Assembly: GCF_014652555.1 (NCBI RefSeq)
Contig: NZ_BMZA01000016.1
Coordinates: 1 to 57,354 of the forward strand
Reading direction: 5' to 3'
Length of the DNA: 57,354 nt
Source of the DNA: Novosphingobium colocasiae
GTDB lineage: Bacteria > Pseudomonadota > Alphaproteobacteria > Sphingomonadales > Sphingomonadaceae
A model generated the notes under the pieces. The model ran no database searches and was not told the origin of the DNA. It saw only the letters and a list, made by a program, of their open reading frames with translations. The position numbers and the translations under genes were made by a program. Positions 45,014 to 54,484 of this stretch are shown piece by piece. How positions within the stretch are numbered: position 1 is the first letter of the stretch; every line of letters begins with the position of its first letter.

Positions 45014-47470
45014 TCACTTGGCCCGCGTCGCCTCGAAGGCGTTGCGCGTCTTGAGGCTCGGCGCTTCCTTCCATGGCTCGTCCGGCCAGCGATGGCGCGG
45101 GTAGCGGCCCTTCATGTCCTTCGCCACATCGCGCCACGAACCGCGCCAGAACCCCGGCAGATCGCGGGTCGACTGGATCGGTCGCCCGGCCGGCGATGTC
45201 AGCTTGAGCAGCAGCGGCTGGGCGGGCTGCCCGAAACCGGGGTGCGTATCCAGCCCGAACAGTGCCTGCACCCGCAGTTCGACGGAGGGGCCGCCCTCAT
45301 CCTCGTAATCGATCGGGTGGCTGGTTCCGGCCGGGCTGCGGAACTCTGCCGGGGCCAGCCGATCCATCCGCTGCCCCTCGTCCCAGCCGATGCGGTTGCG
45401 CAAGGCTTCGGTCAGCCGCCCCGGATCGATGGCGTCCAGCCGCCGTTCGACCAGCGGCCCGAGCCAATCCTCCAGATCGCCCAGCAGCGCTGCCTCACCC
45501 AGCGCGTCGATCCCGGCATAGCGCGCCCGGCGCAGTAGAGCGTGCGCGCCCTTGCCGAACGGCACGATTTCCAGACCCTTTTCACGCACGCGCCCCAGCA
45601 GGAAGGCGCGGATCGCGTCGCGGTCAGGCGCGGGATCTGGCCCGCTGGCCAGCGTGATCGCCCCCAGCCGCCGCTCCAGCCGCGCTTCCACGCGCCCGTC
45701 CTCATCATTCCAGCGCAGTACGGACCGGCGATCCATGCGATCGCCCAGCCAGCGCTCGACGTCCTCGCTTTCCAGCGGCAGGCCGGAAAGAATGCGCGCG
45801 CCGCGTGCCGCCCCTTGCGCATCGCCGATCACCAGCCATTCCCGCGCGGCCAGCGGCGAGGCCGGATCGAGCAGGTAGCCCCGGCCCCCGGCGCTCAGCC
45901 AGTTTTCACCGCCGGGATCGCGACGGCGGGCGATCATGTCCGGTCGCCCCAGCGCGAGCAGCACTCCCTCCGGCACCCCCGGTGACGGTGCGGACGGCGC
46001 GCCGGTGAGCTTCGCCGCCCGCCGCGCCCAGCCGTCTGCCAGCTTGCGCGCTGCCTGGGCGCGGGCCGAACGATCGGCGTTCCAGCGCGCCAGCCGCTGG
46101 CCCAGATCGTCGCCCCGGCCGCCCAGTCCGCGCTCCTGCAACAGCAGCGCCAGCCGCGCCGCCGTCGTCCCTTCGCCCAGCGCGGTCGCGCGCAGGATCA
46201 TCGCCGCCTGCGCCGGGTCCATCGGCAGGCTGGCCACCTGCCGGCCGAACGCGGTGATGCGGCCGCCGTCATCCAGCGCCCCCAGCGCGGCAAGGCCGCT
46301 ACGCGCCGCCGCCATCGCCGCGGCGGGCGGCACATCGAGCCAGGCCATCGCCTGCGGGTCTGCCGTGCCCCACAGGGCGAGCGAAAGCGCCAGCGGGGCC
46401 AGATCGCTGGTTTCGATTTCCGGGGCGTCAAACGCCGGGCGGCCGGGGTGCGCGGCCTCTTCCCACAGGCGATAGGCCGTGCCCGGCCCCTGCCGCGCCG
46501 CCCGCCCGGCGCGCTGGGCCGCTGCGGCCTGACTGGCGCGGTGCGTGACCAGCCGGGTGACGCCGGCCGCCTTGTCGAATTCCACCCGGCGCGACAGCCC
46601 GCAATCGACCACCACGCTCACGCCATCCAATGTCAGTGATGTCTCGGCAATGGCGGTGGCGAGGACCACCCGGCGGCGTCCCTCGGGATCGCGACGGATC
46701 GCGGCGCGCTGCGCCGTCGGCTCGCACTGGCCGTGCAGCGGCAGGACCAGCGCGCCCGGCAAGGCATCGGCCAGCAGTTCGGCCGTGCGCTCGATCTCGC
46801 GCACGCCGGGCAGGAACGCCAGCACATCGCCGGTCTGCTCGCGCCAGGCGGTCTGGATGGCACGGCTCATCGCCGGTTCGATCCGCTGTTCGGTGCCGGC
46901 ACCCAGCCAGCGGATCGCCAATGGCCAGGCCTTGCCCTCGCTCTCGATCACCGGGGTATCGGCCCCCAGCAGCCGCGCGAACCGCGTGCCGTCGATCGTC
47001 GCCGACATCACCAGCAGCCGCAGATCGTCGCGCAGGACGGCGCGCGTTTCGATCGCCAGCGCCAGTCCCAGATCGCTGTCGAGATGCCGCTCGTGCGCCT
47101 CGTCGAACAGCACCGCCGACACCCCGGCCAGTTCCGGATCAGCGAGGATGGTGGCGACGAAGATTGCCTCGGTCATCACCAGCACCCGCGTGCGGGCCGA
47201 GCGGCGGGCATCGAGCCGGGTGACATAGCCGATGGTGTCGCCCGGCTCCTCGCCCAGCGTGGCCGCCATCCGCTCGGCCGCAGCGCGCGCGGCCACGCGG
47301 CGGGGGGACAGCACGATGACCATCCCGGAACACCAGTCGCTGCCAAGCAGCGCGGGGGCCACCGCCGTCGTCTTGCCGGCCCCCGGCGGCGCGATCAGCA
47401 CCGCCGCCCCCTGCCGGTCCAGCGCACGCAGCAGCGGCGGCAGCACCGCGTGGATGGGAAGTTGCGACAT
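45014..47470 (-). CDS. hrpB: ATP-dependent helicase HrpB (DEAH box)
   Basis: A DEAH-box helicase of about 818 residues. Walker A is APPGAGKTT, motif II is FDEAHERH, motif III SATIDGTRFA and motif VI QRAGRAARQGPG. The HrpB-specific C-terminal domain ends near RYPRHRWPDEPWKEAP. The RNA or RNP substrate is unknown in most bacteria. ATGs at 47482 and 47470 are both possible; the family N terminus begins at the latter (MSQLPIHAVLPPLL). It is divergent from the GGDEF-EAL gene. Confidence 0.92.
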   Translation of the reverse strand: MSQLPIHAVLPPLLRALDRQGAAVLIAPPGAGKTTAVAPALLGSDWCSGMVIVLSPRRVAARAAAERMAATLGEEPGDTIGYVTRLDARRSARTRVLVMTEAIFVATILADPELAGVSAVLFDEAHERHLDSDLGLALAIETRAVLRDDLRLLVMSATIDGTRFARLLGADTPVIESEGKAWPLAIRWLGAGTEQRIEPAMSRAIQTAWREQTGDVLAFLPGVREIERTAELLADALPGALVLPLHGQCEPTAQRAAIRRDPEGRRRVVLATAIAETSLTLDGVSVVVDCGLSRRVEFDKAAGVTRLVTHRASQAAAAQRAGRAARQGPGTAYRLWEEAAHPGRPAFDAPEIETSDLAPLALSLALWGTADPQAMAWLDVPPAAAMAAARSGLAALGALDDGGRITAFGRQVASLPMDPAQAAMILRATALGEGTTAARLALLLQERGLGGRGDDLGQRLARWNADRSARAQAARKLADGWARRAAKLTGAPSAPSPGVPEGVLLALGRPDMIARRRDPGGENWLSAGGRGYLLDPASPLAAREWLVIGDAQGAARGARILSGLPLESEDVERWLGDRMDRRSVLRWNDEDGRVEARLERRLGAITLASGPDPAPDRDAIRAFLLGRVREKGLEIVPFGKGAHALLRRARYAGIDALGEAALLGDLEDWLGPLVERRLDAIDPGRLTEALRNRIGWDEGQRMDRLAPAEFRSPAGTSHPIDYEDEGGPSVELRVQALFGLDTHPGFGQPAQPLLLKLTSPAGRPIQSTRDLPGFWRGSWRDVAKDMKGRYPRHRWPDEPWKEAPSLKTRNAFEATRAK

Positions 47471-47599
47471 CGATGGCCCCATAGTCTTTCCCGGCCCGGC
47501 GGAAAAGCCGCCACCGTAGCGACCCGCTTCATGACTTGGCGACCGCGTCCACTCTTCATCAAGATTTGGCCGCTATTACAGCCCCCGGAGACGAATGAA

Positions 47600-49552
47600 T
47601 TGAACGACGGGGAAATCAACGCGATCAATCGCCTGCCCATCGGCCAGCATCCGCTGCCGATCGCGCAGTATTTGCGGCTGCGCGATCATGTTCCCCCGCT
47701 TTACGGCCTGCTATGCATCAACGCGGCGATTCTGGCCTATACCCATCGCGATCTTGCTCCCGTCGGCCTGACGCTCGGGGTGCCGCTGGTCCTCGCGATC
47801 CTGTGCGCGGCGCGCATCGTCGCCTGGCTGCGCCCTGTCGCGCCCGAAGCGCTGACCGTCGAGATCGCCCGCACCCGCTTGCGCCGCACCATCGGCTTGG
47901 CCTTCCTGCTGTCGGTTTCGTTCGTGAGCTGGGCGATGCTTCTCGATCGCTACGGCGACGCTTACGAGCACGGCCACGTCGCGATCTTCATCGCGGTGAC
48001 GCTGCTCGGCTGCATCTTCTGCCTGTCCTACCTGCCGACGGCTGCCATCACTGCTTGCGTCACCGTCATCGGTGCCTACATGGTCCACTGCATCATCTCG
48101 GGCAGCGAAGTGATGATCGCCATCGCGGTGAACATCGCGCTGGTGGCGATGATGATGGTCAAAATCCTGCGCAATTCCTACGCCGGCTTCGTCAATCTCG
48201 AAGTGACGCAACGCGAACTGATGGGCGAACGCCGCCAGGCGCAGGCGCTGGGCGAGGAGAACGCCCGCCTTGCCCAGACCGACGCGCTGACCAGCCTGCC
48301 CAACCGCCGTTTCTTCTTTGCGATGCTCGAAGGGCTGTTGCAGAAATCGCCGCGCGCTGAACAGTTCTGCGTCGGCCTCATCGACCTCGACCGGTTCAAG
48401 CCGATCAACGATACGCATGGCCACGCCTGCGGCGACCAGTTGCTCAGGACCATCGGCCAGCGCATGCTCGATTGCTGCCCCGAAAACGCCGTCGTCGCGC
48501 GGCTGGGCGGCGATGAGTTCGGCCTGATCGTGCTGGGCGGCCCGCAGGAGGCCGAAGCCGTGGCCCAGGCTCTGTGCGACGTCATCCGCCAGCCGGCCCG
48601 GCTGGGCGATGTCACGGTGTCGGTCGGCTGTTCGGCCGGGCTTTCGGTTCACCCGGACACCGGCACCACCGCCAACCTGCTGTTCGACCGCGCCGATTTC
48701 GCGCTTTACCACGCCAAGAATCACAAGCGCGGCCAGTGCGTGCGGTTTTCGAGCGAGCTGGAAGGGCTGATCCGCAGCGAACAGGCGCTCGACGCGGCGC
48801 TGCAGGCAGCCGATATCGAGACCGAGCTGACGCTCGCCTACCAGCCGATCGTTTCCATCCAGACGCTGGAAACGGTGGGGATGGAGTGCCTGGCGCGGTG
48901 GAATTCGCCAAGGCTGGGCGTCGTGTCTCCAGAGGCGCTGATCGCCACCGCCGAACGCATCGGCCGCTCGCGCGAGGTGACGCTGGCGTTGTTCGACAAG
49001 GCGCTGGTGGCGCTGGCCGCCCTGCCCGCGCCGCTGCGCGCTACGTTCAACCTTTCGGGCACCGATCTGGGCGACGAGGAAACCATCTCCGCGCTGCTCC
49101 AGCGCATCACCGCATCGGGGCTCGATCCGCGCCGGCTGCTGTTCGAAATCACCGAAAGCTCGCTGATTGCCGAGATCGATCTGGCCTGCGCGGCGCTGGG
49201 TCGCCTCCGCGCGACCGGCGTGCGGATCGCGCTGGACGATTTCGGCACCGGCTATTCCAGCCTGTCCTCGCTCCACCAGTTGCCGCTCGACATGGTCAAG
49301 ATCGACCGCAGCTTTGCCCAGCGACTGGATGACGCGGCCGGGCGGCGGCTGATTACCGCCATCCGCAACCTGGTCCGTTCATTGTCGCTTGATTGCGTGA
49401 TCGAGGGGATCGAAACCGAAAGCCAGCTCTTCGGCGCAAGACTGGCCGGGTTCACGCTGGCGCAGGGCTATTTCATCGCCCGGCCGATGCCGCTGGCCGC
49501 CGTGCTGGACCTTGATCTGGGCTCCGAACCCTCCGTCTGGACGGCCGCCTGA
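47600..49552 (+). CDS. Membrane GGDEF-EAL protein
   Basis: A protein of about 650 residues with six predicted membrane helices, then a GGDEF and an EAL domain. The GGDEF site is intact (ARLGGDEF, with DALTSLPNRRFF), but the position of the inhibitory RxxD site reads PENA. In the EAL domain the signature is ECL rather than EAL, keeping the metal-binding Glu; ITESS, DDFGTGYSSL, KIDRSF and AQGYFIARP are intact, so phosphodiesterase activity is plausible. The start is uncertain: TTG at 47600 with GGAG nine bases upstream, or ATG at 47531, which lacks such a site. Confidence 0.9.
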   Translation: MNDGEINAINRLPIGQHPLPIAQYLRLRDHVPPLYGLLCINAAILAYTHRDLAPVGLTLGVPLVLAILCAARIVAWLRPVAPEALTVEIARTRLRRTIGLAFLLSVSFVSWAMLLDRYGDAYEHGHVAIFIAVTLLGCIFCLSYLPTAAITACVTVIGAYMVHCIISGSEVMIAIAVNIALVAMMMVKILRNSYAGFVNLEVTQRELMGERRQAQALGEENARLAQTDALTSLPNRRFFFAMLEGLLQKSPRAEQFCVGLIDLDRFKPINDTHGHACGDQLLRTIGQRMLDCCPENAVVARLGGDEFGLIVLGGPQEAEAVAQALCDVIRQPARLGDVTVSVGCSAGLSVHPDTGTTANLLFDRADFALYHAKNHKRGQCVRFSSELEGLIRSEQALDAALQAADIETELTLAYQPIVSIQTLETVGMECLARWNSPRLGVVSPEALIATAERIGRSREVTLALFDKALVALAALPAPLRATFNLSGTDLGDEETISALLQRITASGLDPRRLLFEITESSLIAEIDLACAALGRLRATGVRIALDDFGTGYSSLSSLHQLPLDMVKIDRSFAQRLDDAAGRRLITAIRNLVRSLSLDCVIEGIETESQLFGARLAGFTLAQGYFIARPMPLAAVLDLDLGSEPSVWTAA

Positions 49553-50350
49553 TCAGCCGTCCCCGGCCGCACCCTTGCTGCCGTATTCGATGCGGATGCG
49601 CACCCAACTGCCGATCTGCTGCTTGCCGTTGACCCGGGGCGGGATCACCTGGAACTGCCAGGCGGCGTTGAGCACCGCGCGGGCAAAGCCCGATCCGCGC
49701 GGCGATTCATCCAGTATCTGGCAGTTCTCTACCTTGTAGTGTTCGATCGTCTGGCAGGCGATCATGCCCCAGCCATACTGCGGCGAGCTGGGCGGCAGAT
49801 AGCCCCCCAGTTGGGCGTCGGTCGGGCGACGGAACCAGTCGGCATTGTACAGGATCGCCCCACCCGGTCCTTCGCCGGGGCCATAAGTGCCCTTGGCATT
49901 GCCGCCCGCCACCGCGCCGCCGCCGGCGCTGGGCTTCATCGCGCCGATATCGGCCGCCGCGAAATCGCGCGAGGACATCTTGAGGAACGTGAACGCGGGT
50001 TCCTGCGTCTGCTTGGGTTCGGGTGACGGCACCGGAGCACGCGCCACCTCGCGCTGCGGCTTTTGCGTGCGATCGGGGGTGGGCTGGCGCTGGCGGTTCG
50101 CGCTGGACGATTGCTGCTTCGCCGCATCGCGATTGCCGGCAGCGACATCGAACGTCGCCAACGGCCGGCTTTCCGGCTGAGGCGGCGAAAGGTTTTGCTG
50201 GACGAAAAACGCCAGCAGGCCCGCCAGGACCATGATAAGCGCCGACAACAGCACCGACACCGCGCGCGAAGTGGGCGAGCCGGGGCGATAGCCGCCGCCC
50301 TGCTGCCGCTCCGGCAAACCCTCTTCTGTCCGGTCTTCGGGGGAGTCCAT
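49553..50350 (-). CDS. TonB-like membrane-anchored protein
   Basis: A 265-residue protein with a cytoplasmic N terminus, one membrane helix (about 31-50), a Pro/Gln-rich periplasmic linker (about 53-115) and a C-terminal domain with ILYNADWFRRPTDAQLGGYLP and FARAVLNAAWQFQVIPPRVNGK, which resembles the TonB C-terminal fold. It probably transduces force or binds envelope components. No exbB or exbD lies nearby. Its stop abuts that of the GGDEF-EAL gene (convergent). Confidence 0.75.
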   Translation of the reverse strand: MDSPEDRTEEGLPERQQGGGYRPGSPTSRAVSVLLSALIMVLAGLLAFFVQQNLSPPQPESRPLATFDVAAGNRDAAKQQSSSANRQRQPTPDRTQKPQREVARAPVPSPEPKQTQEPAFTFLKMSSRDFAAADIGAMKPSAGGGAVAGGNAKGTYGPGEGPGGAILYNADWFRRPTDAQLGGYLPPSSPQYGWGMIACQTIEHYKVENCQILDESPRGSGFARAVLNAAWQFQVIPPRVNGKQQIGSWVRIRIEYGSKGAAGDG

Positions 50351-50550
50351 GTCGGCCCGCCTTTATAGGGGCCGCCGCCGGGGCACAATCGGCCTGTCAG
50401 ACGGTGCGACACAATAATACGGCATACGTTGGCGCTCCGTACCGCGTTGCGGCAGACGGTGCGCTCCGGGGCATGACAAACCCCGCCGGCATGGCTAAGG
50501 CGGGGTGTGGACTGGCTGGTCCGGCAACGTCTTGGCGATGATGCGCCACG

Positions 50551-51603
50551 ATGTCGCGCCGACCACAGGTGGATCACGCTGCCCCCGCAGCGCGCCGGTG
50601 TTCCAATGGAAGGTTTGCTTTCTTGAGCGTTTCGTTACTGGCTTTGCCGCTGCTGGCTGTCTCCGCCCCGCAAGTCCAGACGGTGCCCCCCTGCCCGCCG
50701 ATCGCGGCACCGGTGGCGGCCGATGTTCCCCCGGCACCAGCGGCCCCGTCGACTGCTGCGCCTGTCGCCGGGCCTGCTCCTGCGCCCGCCGCCCTCGCTG
50801 AGGCCGCCGCACCGGCAACCCCGGCCGCCGCAGCCCCGCCGGCCAAGCCCGGCAACGAGATCATCGTTTCGCACCGCGCCCCGTCCGCCGCCGATCCGGT
50901 CGAAGCGGTCAATGTCGCCAGCTACAAGGTGGTGACGGCAGTTGACCAGGCGGTGATCGAGCCCGTGGCCCACGGCTATATGAGCTTCGTGCCCGAACCC
51001 ATCCGCGATGGCCTGCACAATGCGGTCGACAATCTCGACGAGCCGATCGTGTTCCTCAACTTCATGCTCCAGCTCAAGCCGGGCAAGGCGCTGGAAACGG
51101 CGGCCCGCTTCGCCATCAATTCCACGCTGGGGCTTGGCGGGCTGTTCGACATCGCCAAGCGCAAGCCGTTCAACCTCCCCCGCCGCTCCAACGGCCTGGC
51201 CGATACCCTGGGCTATTACGGCGTCGGCCCCGGCCCGTACCTGTTCCTGCCGCTGATCGGCGCGACAACGCTGCGCGACGTGATCGCCCGCCCGCTCGAT
51301 CTGTCGGTGGTGCCGTTCATGTTCGGCAAGCCGTTCAACGATCCCAAGTTCGCGCTGGGCAAGGGCATCGTCAGTTCGCTGGACGAGCGGGTGCAGATGG
51401 ACCCGGCGATCAGGGCAATCCGCGCCAGCAGCGATCCTTATGCGGCGATGCGCAGCTATTACCTGCGCCGCCGCCAGGCCGAGATCGACGTGCTGAAGGG
51501 CAAGCGGGCGAACGCCGACGTGCCCTATCTCGAAGTGAAGGCCGCACCTGCCGTTACAACTCCCGGCGCACCGGCCTGCGCAGTCGCTCCGGCAGCGGAC
51601 TGA
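50551..51603 (+). CDS. MlaA/VacJ family protein
   Basis: MlaA proteins remove phospholipids from the outer leaflet of the outer membrane with the Mla pathway. The conserved core (about 110-320) has VYKVVTAVDQAVIEP-type helix, FVPEPIRDGLHNAVDNLDEPIVFLNFMLQ, FAINSTLGLGGLFDIA and DTLGYYGVGPGPYLFLPLIGATTLRD. Between the signal and core is a long Ala/Pro-rich linker. No standard lipobox is visible. The start is uncertain: ATG at 50551, or TTG at 50623 with GGAAGG upstream. An inverted repeat CCCCGCC/GGCGGGG (50481-50505) lies ahead of it. Confidence 0.87.
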   Translation: MSRRPQVDHAAPAARRCSNGRFAFLSVSLLALPLLAVSAPQVQTVPPCPPIAAPVAADVPPAPAAPSTAAPVAGPAPAPAALAEAAAPATPAAAAPPAKPGNEIIVSHRAPSAADPVEAVNVASYKVVTAVDQAVIEPVAHGYMSFVPEPIRDGLHNAVDNLDEPIVFLNFMLQLKPGKALETAARFAINSTLGLGGLFDIAKRKPFNLPRRSNGLADTLGYYGVGPGPYLFLPLIGATTLRDVIARPLDLSVVPFMFGKPFNDPKFALGKGIVSSLDERVQMDPAIRAIRASSDPYAAMRSYYLRRRQAEIDVLKGKRANADVPYLEVKAAPAVTTPGAPACAVAPAAD

Positions 51604-51608
51604 CATCG

Positions 51609-52874
51609 ATGGCCACACGCCTGCGCCGCGATGCGCATACGGATCGGCTGCCGGATAAGGCACTGGCGCAACCCGCGCTCAGCGCTGTCAGCGATAGCGC
51701 ACATGCCGATCCGGACGATCTTTCGCACCTGCGCATCGCCTTCATCAGCGGCAACTACAACTGCGTGCGCGATGGAGCCAACCGCGCGCAGAACATGCTG
51801 GTCGGCTACCTGCTGGAGCGGGGAGCGGCAGTGCGCATCTATTCGCCCACGATCGATACCCCCGCCTTCGCGCCGACCGGCGATCTGGTCAGCGTGCCGT
51901 CTTCGCCACTGCCGTTCGGCCGCAAGGAATACCGCATCGCCCGGCGCCTCCCCCGCGCCACTCGCGACGATATCGCCGCCTTCCGGCCCAGCGTGTTCCA
52001 TATCTCGCTGCCGCTGTTCCACGGCCGCAGCGCGCTGCGCCTGGCCCGCCGAATGGGCCTGCCCGCCGTGGCCGCCATGCACACCCGGTTCGAAACGTAC
52101 CCGCGCTATTATGGCCTGCAGATCTTCGAACGCCCGCTGATCGCCGCCCTTTCACGCTTCTATCGCGCCTGCGACGGTGTGGTCGCGCCTTGCGCATCGG
52201 CGGCGCGGACGATGGAGGCGATGGGCATGGCGCGCCATGTCGGCATCTGGACGCGCGGCACCGATCACAGCGTCTTCACCCCCGAGCGCCGCGACATGGC
52301 ATGGCGTCGCGCCCTGGGTCTGGCCGACGATGTGCCGGTGATCGCGTTCCTCGGCCGTCTCGTGCTGGAAAAGGGTCTGGGCCAGTTCGCCGATACGGTC
52401 GAACGGCTGCGCGCCGGCGGCCGGAATTTCCGCGTTCTCGTCATCGGCGATGGGCCCGCGCGTGGACTGTTTGCCGAACGGCTGGGCGATCTGGCGGTGT
52501 TCACCGGCTATCAGGGCGGTGCCGATCTCGGCCGCGCACTCGCCAGCGCCGACATGCTGCTGAACCCGTCGGATACCGAAGCGTTCGGCAACGTCTCGCT
52601 CGAAGCGATGGCCTGCGGCATCCCGGTCGTCGCCGCCGACGCCACCGGCAACAGCGATATCGTGATCGACGGGCAGACCGGCGCACTGGTGCCCACCGGC
52701 GACATCGCCGGCTATGCCGCCGCGCTCGCCCGTTATCTCGATGACCCTGTCCTGCGCGCCAACCATGCCGCCGCAGCGATCGACCGGGGCCGCGAATTCA
52801 CCTGGGACCGGGCCAACGCCGGGATGGTCGCAGCTTACGAAGCCGCCCTAAGTGCGACGCTGATGGCGCGCTGA
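51609..52874 (+). CDS. Glycosyltransferase, family 4 type (GT-B)
   Basis: A 421-residue GT-B enzyme. The N-terminal domain has IAFISGNYNCVRDGANRAQNMLVGYL and acceptor-side histidine AAMHTRFETYPRY; the C-terminal domain has IAFLGRLVLEKGL, VIGDGPARG and the donor motif NPSDTEAFGNVSLEAMACGIPVVA. It resembles the MgtA/PimB-like mannosyltransferases acting on lipids. It starts five bases after the mlaA stop, so the two are coupled and may both serve envelope lipids. Confidence 0.88.
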   Translation: MATRLRRDAHTDRLPDKALAQPALSAVSDSAHADPDDLSHLRIAFISGNYNCVRDGANRAQNMLVGYLLERGAAVRIYSPTIDTPAFAPTGDLVSVPSSPLPFGRKEYRIARRLPRATRDDIAAFRPSVFHISLPLFHGRSALRLARRMGLPAVAAMHTRFETYPRYYGLQIFERPLIAALSRFYRACDGVVAPCASAARTMEAMGMARHVGIWTRGTDHSVFTPERRDMAWRRALGLADDVPVIAFLGRLVLEKGLGQFADTVERLRAGGRNFRVLVIGDGPARGLFAERLGDLAVFTGYQGGADLGRALASADMLLNPSDTEAFGNVSLEAMACGIPVVAADATGNSDIVIDGQTGALVPTGDIAGYAAALARYLDDPVLRANHAAAAIDRGREFTWDRANAGMVAAYEAALSATLMAR

Positions 52875-52881
52875 TGCGTCG

Positions 52882-53898
52882 TCAGTAACGCCGGGCGATC
52901 GCGAATTCGACCGCCTCGCACATCGCATTGCGCGCCTCGCCTGCAGGGAAGCCCGCCAGCGCGGCAATCGCCCGCTGGCCATAGACCCGCGCCCGCTCGC
53001 GCGTCGCCTCGACACAGCCGTGGCGGTTGATCAGCTCGACTGCCGTGGCCAGGTCCTCGTCCTCGGTGCGGAAACCGGCGATGGCTTCTTCCCAGAACCG
53101 CCGCTCGTCCGGCGTGCCGCGCGCATAGGCAAGGATCACCGGCAGGGTCATCTTGCCCTCGCGGAAATCGTCACCCTTGTCCTTGCCCGATTCCTGCGCG
53201 TCCGAATCGTAGTCGATGGCGTCATCGGTGAGCTGGAAGGCGATGCCGAGGTTGCGGCCGAAGGCATCGAGCGCCTGCTCCTGCGCCTCGCCCAGTTCGG
53301 CAACCACGGCGGCGATACGCGTGGCGGCGGCGAACAGCGCGGCGGTCTTGGCCGAGATGATGTGGAGGTAATGGTCCTCACTCGTCTCGATCTTGCGGCT
53401 GGCGACCAACTGGTCGACCTCACCCTCGGCGATGATCCGGCTCGCGGACGAGAGGATCTTGAGCACCTTGAGGCTGCCGTCTTCCACCATCAGTTCGAAC
53501 GAGCGGCTGAACAGGAAATCGCCGACCAGCACCGTGGCGGGATTGCCGAAGACGATGTTGGCCGCCGCCTTGCCGCGCCTGAGGTCGGAGCCGTCCACCA
53601 CGTCATCGTGCAGCAGCGTGGCGGTGTGGATGAACTCCACCGCCGCAGCCAGCTTGTGATGACGGGTGCCGAGATAGCCGCACAGTTCGGCAGCCGCCAC
53701 CGTCAGCATCGGCCGCATGCGTTTGCCCCCGCCCGAAATCAGATGCCCGGCCAGCGCCGGAATCAACGGAATTTCGCTCTGCATCCTGTCAAGGATGACG
53801 GCGTTGACGCTGTTCATGCCGGCAGCGGTCAGCGCCAGCATCGGAGCGAGGGAAGGCTGGGACCTGCGGGCGCGCAGGTTAATGACGTCTGCACTCAT
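52882..53898 (-). CDS. Polyprenyl diphosphate synthase (octaprenyl/decaprenyl type)
   Basis: It makes the side chain of ubiquinone. The 338-residue protein has both aspartate-rich motifs: HDDVVDGSDLRRG and LTDDAIDYDSD, plus GGGKRMRPML near the N terminus. No bulky residue pattern that fixes product length could be judged. The ATG at 53898 (MSADVINL) is preferred; GTG at 53904 is in frame. It is divergent from chorismate mutase, which feeds chorismate to the quinone and aromatic pathways. Confidence 0.92.
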   Translation of the reverse strand: MSADVINLRARRSQPSLAPMLALTAAGMNSVNAVILDRMQSEIPLIPALAGHLISGGGKRMRPMLTVAAAELCGYLGTRHHKLAAAVEFIHTATLLHDDVVDGSDLRRGKAAANIVFGNPATVLVGDFLFSRSFELMVEDGSLKVLKILSSASRIIAEGEVDQLVASRKIETSEDHYLHIISAKTAALFAAATRIAAVVAELGEAQEQALDAFGRNLGIAFQLTDDAIDYDSDAQESGKDKGDDFREGKMTLPVILAYARGTPDERRFWEEAIAGFRTEDEDLATAVELINRHGCVEATRERARVYGQRAIAALAGFPAGEARNAMCEAVEFAIARRY

Positions 53899-54029
53899 CG
53901 CCACGGCCCTTGCGCGCTGGCGCGCCCCAACGCAAGCGCGAATGCCCGCCTTGACGGCGAAACCGGCGAAACTCGCGACCTGCGGTTCGGCCTAGAACCC
54001 GGCGCAAGGTCATGCTAGCGCGGCGGACG

Positions 54030-54350
54030 ATGACCCAGACCGCCACCACCCAAACCCCCGCACCTTCCGCAGATCCGGTCCTGGCCGGCTTCCGGTCGAG
54101 CATCGACAACATCGACGCGGCGCTGATCCACATGCTGGCCGAACGGTTCCGCATCACCCAGGCGGTGGGTGCCTACAAGGCGCAAAAGGACCTGCCGGCG
54201 TCCGATCCCGGCCGCGAGGAGCGCCAGATCGCCCGGCTGCGCAAGCTGGCCGAGGACGCCCACCTCGACCCCGATTTCGGCGAAAAGTTCCTGCGCTTCA
54301 TCATCGATGAAGTGATCCGCCATCACGAGCAGGCGAAGAACGCCGGCTGA
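54030..54350 (+). CDS. Chorismate mutase (AroQ type)
   Basis: A 106-residue all-helical enzyme that converts chorismate to prephenate. AroQ pattern: RSSIDNIDAALIHMLAERF in helix 1, GAYKAQKDLPASDPGREE with the active-site lysine, and a C-terminal helix with FLRFIIDEVIRHHEQ. It is a stand-alone domain, not fused to prephenate dehydratase. A longer frame to 54012 exists; ATG at 54030 fits the family. Confidence 0.9.
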   Translation: MTQTATTQTPAPSADPVLAGFRSSIDNIDAALIHMLAERFRITQAVGAYKAQKDLPASDPGREERQIARLRKLAEDAHLDPDFGEKFLRFIIDEVIRHHEQAKNAG

Positions 54351-54484
54351 CGCTACCTCAGCGAGCTGCGTACACAAGATACGTAGTTTCTTTACAACGT
54401 CGCAAATCTGCGTTCTACCTCCCCCTGACCCGACGATGGGTCGGGAAATTCGGCCATCAGAGCCGCAGGGGAGAGGCAACCCAG

